From NCBI RefSeq assembly GCF_013372265.1, contig NZ_CP054051.1:632263-696262 (forward strand): 64,000 nt of DNA, given 5' to 3'. The DNA comes from Aliarcobacter cibarius (GTDB lineage: Bacteria; Campylobacterota; Campylobacteria; Campylobacterales; Arcobacteraceae). Under the pieces are notes generated by a model. That model was not told the origin of the DNA. It worked only from the letters and a program-made list of their open reading frames with translations, and made no database searches. The position numbers and the translations under genes are program-made. This document shows positions 35,077 through 42,544 of the stretch, piece by piece (positions within the stretch are counted from its first letter, which is position 1; every line of letters starts with the position of its first letter).

Positions 35077-37074
35077 ATGAAATTTGTATATAAAATAGTT
35101 TTAAGTTTTTTCTTATTAATAAATATTTTATATGCAAATAATGATTTAATAGAGTCTCAGCCTGAGATTTTATTTCAATTCGAAAAACTAAAAAAATCTC
35201 AAGAAAATTTAGCATTACAAGTTGATTTTAATAAAGCAGTACTTCATTTAAATAGAAAAGAGTATGAAGAAGCTATAAGACTTTTTTTAAAAACGGCAAA
35301 AATTCTAGAAGTTCCTTCTTATCTTAATATGGGAATTGCTTATTTTAAATTAAATCAAGTAGATAAAGCAATTTTGTATTTAAATAAAATCCATGAAAAT
35401 GAGAGTATCGCAAAAAATCAAAGTTATTCTTATTTATCGGCTTGTTATTATCTTTATTCTATTTCTAAAGATAATAAATACCTAGATACTATAGTAAGAG
35501 TTGCAAGAAAAGATAAAAATTTATCTAGTAATTCAAAAAGAATGCTTGCAGATACTTATGTGATTTTGAAAGATTATGAAGCTGCATTGGAAGTTCTAGG
35601 CACAATAGATTTTAATGTTGATCTTAAAAAAGCACTTTTAAATATTAAACTAAAGAACTATGAAAAAGCATCTTTATTATTAAATCAAGCAAAAGAAAAA
35701 ACGCAAAATCCAAATACTATTGATAAAATTTTATGGATAAGTGCTTTTGTTGATTTGAAGTTAAATAGGCTGGATAAATTAAAAGAAACTTTAGATTTAA
35801 TTAATAATAGAAAACTGACGTTTAAAGCAAATATAGAATTACCTTTAGAGATGTATTTTAATAAAAACAAGTTTACATCAGCTGAATATCTAAATTCTGT
35901 ATTATCTTTTGATAGCAATAGAAAAGTTGATTTTCTTTTTTATTTTGCTCCTTTTGTTTTTTCCGATTCTCAAGAAATTATTTATGATAGTATAAAAGGT
36001 TTTATCTATAATGATAAAGATAATATCTTAAATTTAGAAGGAATGGTTGAATACAATGCAAAATTTTTAGCTCTAGTAAAAGGTGATCCTATTTTAAGAG
36101 TTGTAAAATTAAAAGAGATGTTAAAAGATGATACAAAATCTTATATTTATTATAATTTAGCACTTTCTTATGCACAAATAAATGATTATAATAATGCTTA
36201 CAAATATTTTGAAAAAGCTTATAAATTAAATCCTGGGAATAAATTGTATTTAGCATTATATCTAGTTTCAGCAAATAAGATAAATGCAACTATAAAAGAC
36301 AGAGAATATATAGAAAATTCTATGAAATCTGATAGTGGAATGTATAATTATTTTGGTAAAGAAATTTATAAGCAATTTGTTAATTCAGAATTTGTATTTA
36401 CAAATAAAGCAGAAAATTTTGAAAATACTATATTTTTTCAAGCTTTAGATTTCTTAAAAGCTATGGATGAGAAAAAAAATTTATTATCACATCCTCTTTT
36501 GAATGAATATATAAAAGATCCATTTACTCTTTTAATAAGATTAGTACAAAGAAAACCTAAAGAGAATGATTTTGATTATTATGCTAGGCTTCAAGATACG
36601 ATACCACTTACTTTGAATAATTATTTTTTAGAAGGACCATTAGTTGTTACAAAATATTATGTAGATATCTTAAAATCTTTAGGGATATTTAATAAAGCTG
36701 ATATGAAAATAGTTGGTGGAAAATCTCCATCATATTTAAGAACAAAAGCTATTAGAGATCTTCATTATAACCTTCCAAATGAAACAATTAAAACATTAGA
36801 ATATTTACAAAATGAGTATAATTTAGAAGATAAGTATACTATGTATTTAATTGTAGCTGCACTATTAGAGGCTGGAAGATATAATGATGCTTCAATTCAA
36901 ATAACTCTTATAAAATCTTTATTGAATGATCAAGATGCAGACTTTTTAACTGCAATTCAATTAATTCAAGATTTGAAAATTTTTAGTGCTAAACAATTTT
37001 TAAATAAACCATATTTAGATTCTTTAATAGATTTTAGATTAGTTGGTTTTGATGAGTACTTAGAATCTTTATAA
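35077..37074 (+). CDS. Secreted TPR-repeat protein 1 (possible flagellar motor scaffold)
   Basis: A 665-residue protein with a clear signal peptide (MKFVYKIVLSFFLLINILYA, cut before NND) and several TPR-like helical pairs, e.g. AVLHLNRKEYEEAIRLFLKTA (about 55-75), YLNMGIAYFKLNQVDKAILYL and YYNLALSYAQINDYNNAYKYFEKAY. It should be periplasmic. Campylobacter motors carry periplasmic disks built with the TPR proteins PflA and PflB; location inside this island and architecture suggest an equivalent, but I cannot assign either name by sequence alone. Confidence 0.65.
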   Translation: MKFVYKIVLSFFLLINILYANNDLIESQPEILFQFEKLKKSQENLALQVDFNKAVLHLNRKEYEEAIRLFLKTAKILEVPSYLNMGIAYFKLNQVDKAILYLNKIHENESIAKNQSYSYLSACYYLYSISKDNKYLDTIVRVARKDKNLSSNSKRMLADTYVILKDYEAALEVLGTIDFNVDLKKALLNIKLKNYEKASLLLNQAKEKTQNPNTIDKILWISAFVDLKLNRLDKLKETLDLINNRKLTFKANIELPLEMYFNKNKFTSAEYLNSVLSFDSNRKVDFLFYFAPFVFSDSQEIIYDSIKGFIYNDKDNILNLEGMVEYNAKFLALVKGDPILRVVKLKEMLKDDTKSYIYYNLALSYAQINDYNNAYKYFEKAYKLNPGNKLYLALYLVSANKINATIKDREYIENSMKSDSGMYNYFGKEIYKQFVNSEFVFTNKAENFENTIFFQALDFLKAMDEKKNLLSHPLLNEYIKDPFTLLIRLVQRKPKENDFDYYARLQDTIPLTLNNYFLEGPLVVTKYYVDILKSLGIFNKADMKIVGGKSPSYLRTKAIRDLHYNLPNETIKTLEYLQNEYNLEDKYTMYLIVAALLEAGRYNDASIQITLIKSLLNDQDADFLTAIQLIQDLKIFSAKQFLNKPYLDSLIDFRLVGFDEYLESL

Positions 37075-37103
37075 AATAACTAATTTATTTAATAATTTTT
37101 GGA

Positions 37104-37109
37104 TATAAT
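37104..37109 (+). promoter_or_regulatory. Internal -10 box upstream of the FlaG-like gene
   Basis: TATAAT in TGGATATAATAA, 30 bases before the ATG; a strong TTGGAGG ribosome site follows. Confidence 0.5.
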
Positions 37110-37138
37110 AATTTACAATCGTTACTTGGAGGTTTATC

Positions 37139-37450
37139 ATGCAAATTGGAAAAATACCTGATATTGATAATGCAAAAGAGAATGTGATACAAAAAAATCA
37201 GAAATTATCGGAAACTAAAGAAGAATCAAAATTAATAGATAAAGATGAATATAAAAAAGCTTTATCTACTAATGTAGCTAATAAAAGTGAAGTTATTATT
37301 GATAATATTACATTTGGATATAACAAAGAATCAAAAGATTTTTTTGTAAAAGTAACTAGAGGGGATGTAGAGCTAAAATTCCCAACAGAAGATATGATGA
37401 GATTAAAAGCTTATTTGTTAGAAGAACTTGAAAAAAATAATAGTATATAA
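37139..37450 (+). CDS. FlaG-like protein
   Basis: A 103-residue protein. The second half, 'VIIDNITFGYNKESKDFFVKV...LKFPTEDMMRLKAYLLEELE', follows the FlaG pattern of a beta hairpin (L.F..d...g...V.v.d) followed by the 'iP.e..l.l...l' helix. FlaG affects filament length in Campylobacter. The N-terminal half is charged and disordered. It is unusual that it sits before fliY rather than beside flagellin/fliD genes. Assignment rests on pattern only. Confidence 0.5.
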   Translation: MQIGKIPDIDNAKENVIQKNQKLSETKEESKLIDKDEYKKALSTNVANKSEVIIDNITFGYNKESKDFFVKVTRGDVELKFPTEDMMRLKAYLLEELEKNNSI

Positions 37451-37459
37451 GGTAAGAAA

Positions 37460-38323
37460 TTGGCATCAGATTTATCAAATATTTTAAAAGATGAATTAGC
37501 AAACACTTTAGAACAGCTACTTGGTAAGAAAGCAAAAGTTGATAGTGTAAACTCTTTTGATTCTTTAAAGTTTCAAGGGCAACAAGCAATATTATGTGAA
37601 GTGAAATTTGATTTTAAAAATGATTCATCTTCAATTAAATTTTTCATACCTACTAAAACAGCTGCAAATTTTGAATTTTTGATGTTAGGTGGAATGGGAG
37701 ATTTAAAAGAAAATTTAGATGATGAAACCTTAGACGCATTAAATGAGATAGTGTCAAATATTTGTGGAAGCTTTTGTACAGTTACTAATGCTCAAGGTTT
37801 TTCTGATATAGGAAAAGTAAAATTTGATATAAAAAATAAAGAAATTACTGAAATAAGCTTAATACCAACGACAAATAGCTTTGAATTGAATGTTATGTTG
37901 GATGGGGAAAGTAATCCATTAGTAATATCTTTTTCTCCAGAGATTGCTTCATATTTTTCACAAATCACTGGAGCTACTAAAAAAACTATAGTTGAAGAAG
38001 AACCTAAAATAAAAGCACAAACTTTAGCACCAACAGCTCATAGTTCAGTACAATTTGTACCAAAGAATTTAGAACTTTTACAAAGTGTAAAATTAAAATT
38101 AAGTGTACGACTTGGAACAAAAGTAGTTTTACTAAAAGATATCTTAAGATGGGATGTTGGAGAAATTATAGAGCTTGAACAAATGGTAAATGAACCATTA
38201 GAAGTCTTGGTTAATGGTGTAAAGATTGGTGAAGGTGAAGCAGTTATTGTTGAAGGAAAATTTGGATTAAAAATTAAAAAAATTGGTAATGAAGAATTAA
38301 AATTTGCTCAAATAGGATTATAA
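37460..38323 (+). CDS. fliY: Flagellar switch protein FliY
   Basis: A 287-residue FliY: an N-terminal CheC-like domain (about 1-170), a linker, and a C-terminal SPOA/FliN domain (about 205-285; VKLKLSVRLGTKVVLLKDILRWDVGEIIELEQ). In the CheC-like domain the expected E-x2-N active-site pattern reads L-N-E-I-V-S-N-I-C-G-S-F, with Ser where CheC has Asn, so phosphatase activity is doubtful. It has no N-terminal FliM-like CheY peptide. TTG start after GGTAAG. Confidence 0.85.
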   Translation: MASDLSNILKDELANTLEQLLGKKAKVDSVNSFDSLKFQGQQAILCEVKFDFKNDSSSIKFFIPTKTAANFEFLMLGGMGDLKENLDDETLDALNEIVSNICGSFCTVTNAQGFSDIGKVKFDIKNKEITEISLIPTTNSFELNVMLDGESNPLVISFSPEIASYFSQITGATKKTIVEEEPKIKAQTLAPTAHSSVQFVPKNLELLQSVKLKLSVRLGTKVVLLKDILRWDVGEIIELEQMVNEPLEVLVNGVKIGEGEAVIVEGKFGLKIKKIGNEELKFAQIGL

Positions 38324-38324
38324 A

Positions 38325-38624
38325 ATGGAAATAAATAGTAGCAATTTAGTAAACAAAGATATTTTAAATACTAAGAAGTTTGATAATTTAAATGTTGATG
38401 AAATAAAAGATGAAGAGAAGTTAAGAGAAATTAGCAATGATTTTGAATCTTTTTTTATAAATCAAATTATGGATGTGTCTTTAAGAAGTAGTAATATTGC
38501 TGGAGAAGAAGTAGGTTCTGATATTGTAAAAAGCATGTATATTCAAGCAATTGCAGATAAATCATCTGGAACTTTTGGAATTAGTGATATGCTTTTTGAC
38601 TTTTTAAGTAAAAATAATAAGTAA
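38325..38624 (+). CDS. flgJ: Rod-binding protein FlgJ (no muramidase domain)
   Basis: A 99-residue protein matching only the N-terminal rod-cap domain of FlgJ: ISNDFESFFINQIMDVSLRSSN and SDIVKSMYIQAIADKSSGTFGISDML. The C-terminal peptidoglycan hydrolase found in enterobacterial FlgJ is absent, as usual in Campylobacterota. One base after fliY and two before the FlgN-like gene. Confidence 0.88.
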   Translation: MEINSSNLVNKDILNTKKFDNLNVDEIKDEEKLREISNDFESFFINQIMDVSLRSSNIAGEEVGSDIVKSMYIQAIADKSSGTFGISDMLFDFLSKNNK

Positions 38625-38626
38625 GG

Positions 38627-39010
38627 ATGTCTATGATAAATGATGTTGTTGCAAAAATGAATTTAAAAATAGATAACTTAAAAAAGCTTATTAATGAGGA
38701 TATTTCTGATATAAAAGAGGCAAATCACGAAACTCTTTTAAAAAGAAATGAATTAAAACAAACTTTAATTGATGATATTATTTTTTGTAAATCAGAGTTA
38801 AATAAAGAGTTAGTATTAGAAATTCAAAAAGGTGTAGATGTAAATATTTATAGAGCAAAAGTTGATGAATTAGAAAATAATATTAAAAGTTTATATGAGC
38901 TAAATAGAAAATTATCAGCTATTGTTTTACCTATACAAAATATGTATAAAGAGTTAGTAAATGAGTTCAGTAGTGTAAATGGAGGAAGAATATTTGATAT
39001 TAAAGCTTAG
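38627..39010 (+). CDS. FlgN-like export chaperone
   Basis: A 127-residue all-helical protein with the FlgN layout: N-terminal helices with repeated 'ETLLKRNELKQTLIDDI' and a C-terminal amphipathic helix. FlgN keeps the hook-filament junction proteins FlgK and FlgL export-ready. Position next to flgJ supports the call, since flgN often neighbours flgJ/flgK in Campylobacterota. Similarity is low, so the symbol is left open. The next gene's ribosome site and TTG lie inside its last codons. Confidence 0.55.
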   Translation: MSMINDVVAKMNLKIDNLKKLINEDISDIKEANHETLLKRNELKQTLIDDIIFCKSELNKELVLEIQKGVDVNIYRAKVDELENNIKSLYELNRKLSAIVLPIQNMYKELVNEFSSVNGGRIFDIKA

Positions 39011-39389
39011 TTTTCTAACTATATTATTAAATATTTCGCTGTTTGCTGTTAGTGTTGTGATGACAAAGGAACCTATTAAGTTAGACGAGCAAATAGTTGC
39101 TTCAAAATTAAAAGTTCAAAATGTACCTAGCGTTAATAAGGCTTGTGAACCTATAGGGCTGAATGACATAAAAAATGAAATTTATGTAGCAACTCATTAT
39201 ATAAACAAAAATACTATAATCTGTAAAAAAGATATAAAAAGATTTCAAGATGAAACAATAATTTTTAGTTTTGGTGGACTTCAAATAGAAAAAAAAGGTA
39301 AAATAATCTATGAAAACAATGAGTTTATTAGATTTAAAAATCTTGATGGAACAGTTGAGCAAATATACAAAGATGGAAGATTAAAATGA
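38994..39389 (+). CDS. Short FlgA-like protein with signal peptide and SAF-like segment
   Basis: I chose TTG at 38994 (131 residues), which has GGAGGA 7 bases upstream and begins LILKLSFLTILLNISLFAVS, a signal peptide. An ATG at 38979 would place charged residues before it. The mature part has 'NEIYVATHYINKNTIICKKDIKRF', resembling the SAF motif (V.vA..di..G..i...dl) of FlgA, the P-ring assembly chaperone. FlgA is usually over 200 residues, so this is at best a reduced form. It overlaps the FlgN-like gene by 17 bases and flhF by 4. Confidence 0.5.
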   Translation: MILKLSFLTILLNISLFAVSVVMTKEPIKLDEQIVASKLKVQNVPSVNKACEPIGLNDIKNEIYVATHYINKNTIICKKDIKRFQDETIIFSFGGLQIEKKGKIIYENNEFIRFKNLDGTVEQIYKDGRLK

Positions 39390-40531
39390 ATATGCTCTCT
39401 TTTTTAGGTGAAACTCCTACTATTGCTTTAGCACTTGCACAAAAAGAGTGTGGAGAGGATGCAATAGTTTTATCAACTAAAAAAGTATCAAATGCACTTG
39501 AAAATGGGCAAGATATGTATGAAATTGTTGTAGCAATTGAGGACAATTTTAAGAAAAAAGAGACAAAAGAAAAACCAATAGTTATCAAAAAAAGTGTTGA
39601 AACTTATGGTGGTGCAAAAACATATGATTTTAAAGAAGAGATTTTAAAAATGCAATCTGCTTTAGAACAAGTACAAAAATCTCTTTGGAATCCAAAAAGC
39701 CAATTATATGATTTGACAATTCCTCCTGAATTTGCATCTATGTATAATATTTTTGAGCAAAATGAATTTGATGCCGAAATGACTTATACTATTATGAAAA
39801 AAACTATAAAGCAACTACCTTTAGCATTTAAATCAAATCCAAAGAAAATTGATGATTTTTTTAGATTGATTCTAAGAAGAGTTATTCCTATAAAACATGA
39901 AGTTCCATTAAGAAGATTTCAAAGAAAAGTTATCATGATGGTTGGGCCAACAGGAGTTGGAAAAACGACAACAATTTCAAAATTAGCTGCTAGATATGCA
40001 TATAAACTAGGACAAAATTATAAAGTTGGTGTAATAACATTAGATTCTTATAGAGTTGGTGCTATTGAACAACTTCAAGCATATACAAATATTATGAGAC
40101 TTCCTTTGGAAATAGTTAGAAATCCTGAGGATTTTGCAGAGGCTCTTTTAAGATTAAAAGATTGTAACTATATTTTTATAGATACAGCTGGTTCTAGTCA
40201 ATATGATATTGATAAAATAGAGCTTATAAATGAATATCAAAAGAGAGTTGAAGAATTAAATATTGAAAAAATATTGGTACTTCCAGCAAATGTAAAATAT
40301 AGTGATTTATTAGAAATTTATAAAACTTATTCTAGATTGGATATAGATTATTTAACATTTACAAAATTAGATGAAACTAAAAGTTTTGGTAATTTAATAT
40401 CATTTGCATATAAAACAAAGAAATCAATTACATATTTTTCAATAGGACAAAATGTTCCTGATGATTTGATTGTATCTGATTCAAATTTTTTAATAGATTG
40501 TTTTATGAATAATAAGTGCGTGAGAAGATAA
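39386..40531 (+). CDS. flhF: Flagellar GTPase FlhF
   Basis: A 381-residue SRP-type GTPase that sets flagellar number and place. N-terminal B domain (MNMLSFLGETPTIALALAQKEC), then the NG domain with GPTGVGKTTT (about 187-196), LDSYRVGAIEQLQAY and DTAGSSQYD. The ATG overlaps the previous stop as ATGA. Followed 3 bases later by flhG, the usual pair. Confidence 0.95.
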   Translation: MNMLSFLGETPTIALALAQKECGEDAIVLSTKKVSNALENGQDMYEIVVAIEDNFKKKETKEKPIVIKKSVETYGGAKTYDFKEEILKMQSALEQVQKSLWNPKSQLYDLTIPPEFASMYNIFEQNEFDAEMTYTIMKKTIKQLPLAFKSNPKKIDDFFRLILRRVIPIKHEVPLRRFQRKVIMMVGPTGVGKTTTISKLAARYAYKLGQNYKVGVITLDSYRVGAIEQLQAYTNIMRLPLEIVRNPEDFAEALLRLKDCNYIFIDTAGSSQYDIDKIELINEYQKRVEELNIEKILVLPANVKYSDLLEIYKTYSRLDIDYLTFTKLDETKSFGNLISFAYKTKKSITYFSIGQNVPDDLIVSDSNFLIDCFMNNKCVRR

Positions 40532-40534
40532 AAG

Positions 40535-41353
40535 TTGTATAATAATGTTTCTTTACAAGCAAGTAAGCTTGTAGAACTTGCAAATGGAGTAAAAAAAAAC
40601 TCTTATAGAACCAAACTTATAACAATAACATCTGGAAAAGGTGGTGTTGGGAAATCTACAATTACATCAAATTTAGCATTTTTGTTGAGTAAAAAAGGTT
40701 ATAAAGTTGCCGTGTTAGATGCAGATATTGGTTTGGCAAATTTGCAAGTTTTATTTGATGTAAAACCTCGAAATAGCTTTTTTGATTATATAGAAGGAAA
40801 AAGTAGATTAGAAGATACTATAACAAAAACTTCATATGAAAATATCTATTTATTTGCTGGAATTAGCTCTTTTGAATATAGTTCATTTAAAAATAGTTTT
40901 GTCTTTTCAAATTTTATAAAAGATATTTTAGCTTTGGATAGTTTTGATTTTTTATTAGTTGATACAGGTGCTGGATTAAATGATTATGTAAAAGAGTTTC
41001 TTGCAATTTCTGATAATATAGTTGCTATTACTTCAACTGATCCTAGTGCTTTAACTGATGTTTATGCTTTAATAAAGATGCTTTCATTAAATAAATCAAA
41101 GTTGATGTTATGTTTTAATCATACAAAAAGTTATCAAATTGGAGAGACTATTAGTAACTCTTTAATAACTTTAGGTAAAAAGAATAGTCTAAAAGCAGAT
41201 TTTATGGTAAAATATTTAGGAAATATTTCAAGTTGTACAAATGTTGCAACTACGAGTCGGCTTAGAAAAATTTTTGCAAATGAGTTTGCAAATGATGAGG
41301 TTACTCTACAAATGGAATTGGTGCTTAGAAGTTTATTACTAAATATAGGATGA
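40535..41353 (+). CDS. flhG: MinD-like ATPase FlhG
   Basis: A 272-residue ParA/MinD-family ATPase with the deviant Walker A TSGKGGVGKST (about 31-41), the DADIGLANLQVLF switch I and DTGAGLN switch II. FlhG counters FlhF and limits flagellar number. TTG start. In Campylobacter and Helicobacter flhG is followed by a small membrane protein, fliA and fliM; here the small membrane protein is present, but fliA and fliM are replaced by fliE-flgC-fliK. Confidence 0.93.
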   Translation: MYNNVSLQASKLVELANGVKKNSYRTKLITITSGKGGVGKSTITSNLAFLLSKKGYKVAVLDADIGLANLQVLFDVKPRNSFFDYIEGKSRLEDTITKTSYENIYLFAGISSFEYSSFKNSFVFSNFIKDILALDSFDFLLVDTGAGLNDYVKEFLAISDNIVAITSTDPSALTDVYALIKMLSLNKSKLMLCFNHTKSYQIGETISNSLITLGKKNSLKADFMVKYLGNISSCTNVATTSRLRKIFANEFANDEVTLQMELVLRSLLLNIG

Positions 41354-41406
41354 AGGTTAGTTTTGCTAAAAAATATTTATTATTATCTTTGCATTGTTGG
41401 TAAAAA

Positions 41407-41739
41407 ATGGTAATAGAACGATTTTCACAAAATTTGATGAATAGTGGCTTATTTAAAACATATATTGCTACTGGATTTTTTGCAACATTACTTTTTTTTC
41501 TATTTAATTCAGAGCTATTTACGCCAATAGAGATGTTAGTGGGTATTATTTTTATAACTCTTCTTTTAAAAGGTTTGAGTAATATTATGATATCATTAAT
41601 AATAAGTTTATTTAGTTTAGAAAATAAAAGAAAAGAGTTTGATTTCAAATATAATGAAGATAAGATAAATGCAATGCTAAATGAGCTTGTAGTAAAAGAT
41701 ATTATTGATTCAAATAGTAAAGATAGTAAACAACAATAG
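41407..41739 (+). CDS. Small membrane protein between flhG and fliE
   Basis: A 110-residue protein with two membrane helices (about 20-35 and 42-69) and a charged C-terminal tail. I do not recognise a domain. It occupies the place of Campylobacter jejuni Cj0062c / H. pylori HP1033, small membrane proteins after flhG; correspondence is by position, not proven homology. The 53-base gap after flhG holds no obvious promoter. Confidence 0.6.
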   Translation: MVIERFSQNLMNSGLFKTYIATGFFATLLFFLFNSELFTPIEMLVGIIFITLLLKGLSNIMISLIISLFSLENKRKEFDFKYNEDKINAMLNELVVKDIIDSNSKDSKQQ

Positions 41740-41747
41740 GATATAAA

Positions 41748-42053
41748 ATGAATGTATCATCGATTATAAATTCTTTAAATGATGTTAAGTTAGATCAATC
41801 AAATAAAATAGCACAGCCTTTATCAGGTAATACAAAATCTTTCCAAGAGTTATTAAATAATTCGTTAAATGAATTAAATGATGAACAAATAGAAGGATAC
41901 AATGCAATGCAAGGAATTGCAACAGGTAAAGTTACTAATCTTCAAGAAGCAGTTCAAAGAATTGAAGAAGCAGAACTTTCTTTGAAATTAGCGTTAGAAG
42001 TTAAAAATAAAGCAATAAATGCTTATAAAGAAATTACAAGAATGCAAATCTAA
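41748..42053 (+). CDS. fliE: Flagellar hook-basal body protein FliE
   Basis: A 101-residue FliE, the adapter between MS-ring and rod. Family motifs are SFQELLNNSLNELND, TNLQEAVQRIEEAELSLKLALEVKNKAINAYKEITRMQI read in parts. GGATAT precedes the ATG. Followed 15 bases later by flgC, as commonly seen; flgB, the third usual partner, lies far upstream at 26116. Confidence 0.93.
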   Translation: MNVSSIINSLNDVKLDQSNKIAQPLSGNTKSFQELLNNSLNELNDEQIEGYNAMQGIATGKVTNLQEAVQRIEEAELSLKLALEVKNKAINAYKEITRMQI

Positions 42054-42068
42054 TAAAAGGGGCATATT

Positions 42069-42533
42069 ATGGGTTTTTTTGATGGTTATAATGTCTCAAG
42101 TTCAGGAATGTCAGCTCAAAGAACAAGAATAAATGTTGTAAGTGCAAATATTGCAAATGCAAAAACTACTCATACGGCTGAAGGTGGTCCATATAAAAAG
42201 CAACAGGTTGTTTTTCAGGATATCTTACTTGCTAATTCTAATCAAAAAGCAAACTCAAATGATGTTGAAGCTACAAATGATAAAAATTCTGATATTGCAT
42301 TAAGAGGAGTTGGTGTTAAATCTATAATCCAAAGTGATGCAAAACCAGTTTTAAGATATGACCCAACTCATCCAGATGCAAATCCCGAAGGATATGTTGC
42401 TTATCCTGATATTAATCCAGTTATAGAAATGGTTGATTTAATAGAAGCTATGAGATCTTATGAGGCAAATGTTAGTGCATTTAACACTCATAAAGCAATT
42501 GATTCTAAAACATTAGACATCTTAAATGCGTAA
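42069..42533 (+). CDS. flgC: Flagellar proximal rod protein FlgC
   Basis: A 154-residue FlgC with YNVSSSGMSAQRTRINVVSANIANAKTT read in parts, the DPTHPDANPEGYVAYPDINPV motif and the C-terminal MVDLIEAMRSYEANVSAF helix. Normal length. Together with FlgB and FlgF it builds the proximal rod. Confidence 0.96.
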   Translation: MGFFDGYNVSSSGMSAQRTRINVVSANIANAKTTHTAEGGPYKKQQVVFQDILLANSNQKANSNDVEATNDKNSDIALRGVGVKSIIQSDAKPVLRYDPTHPDANPEGYVAYPDINPVIEMVDLIEAMRSYEANVSAFNTHKAIDSKTLDILNA

Positions 42534-42544
42534 AAGAGTGTGAA

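Noticed and set aside
38979-38993. Earlier ATG start for the FlgA-like gene
   Set aside because: The ATGGAGGA at this place is the ribosome site for the TTG at 38994, and the extra residues would spoil the signal peptide.
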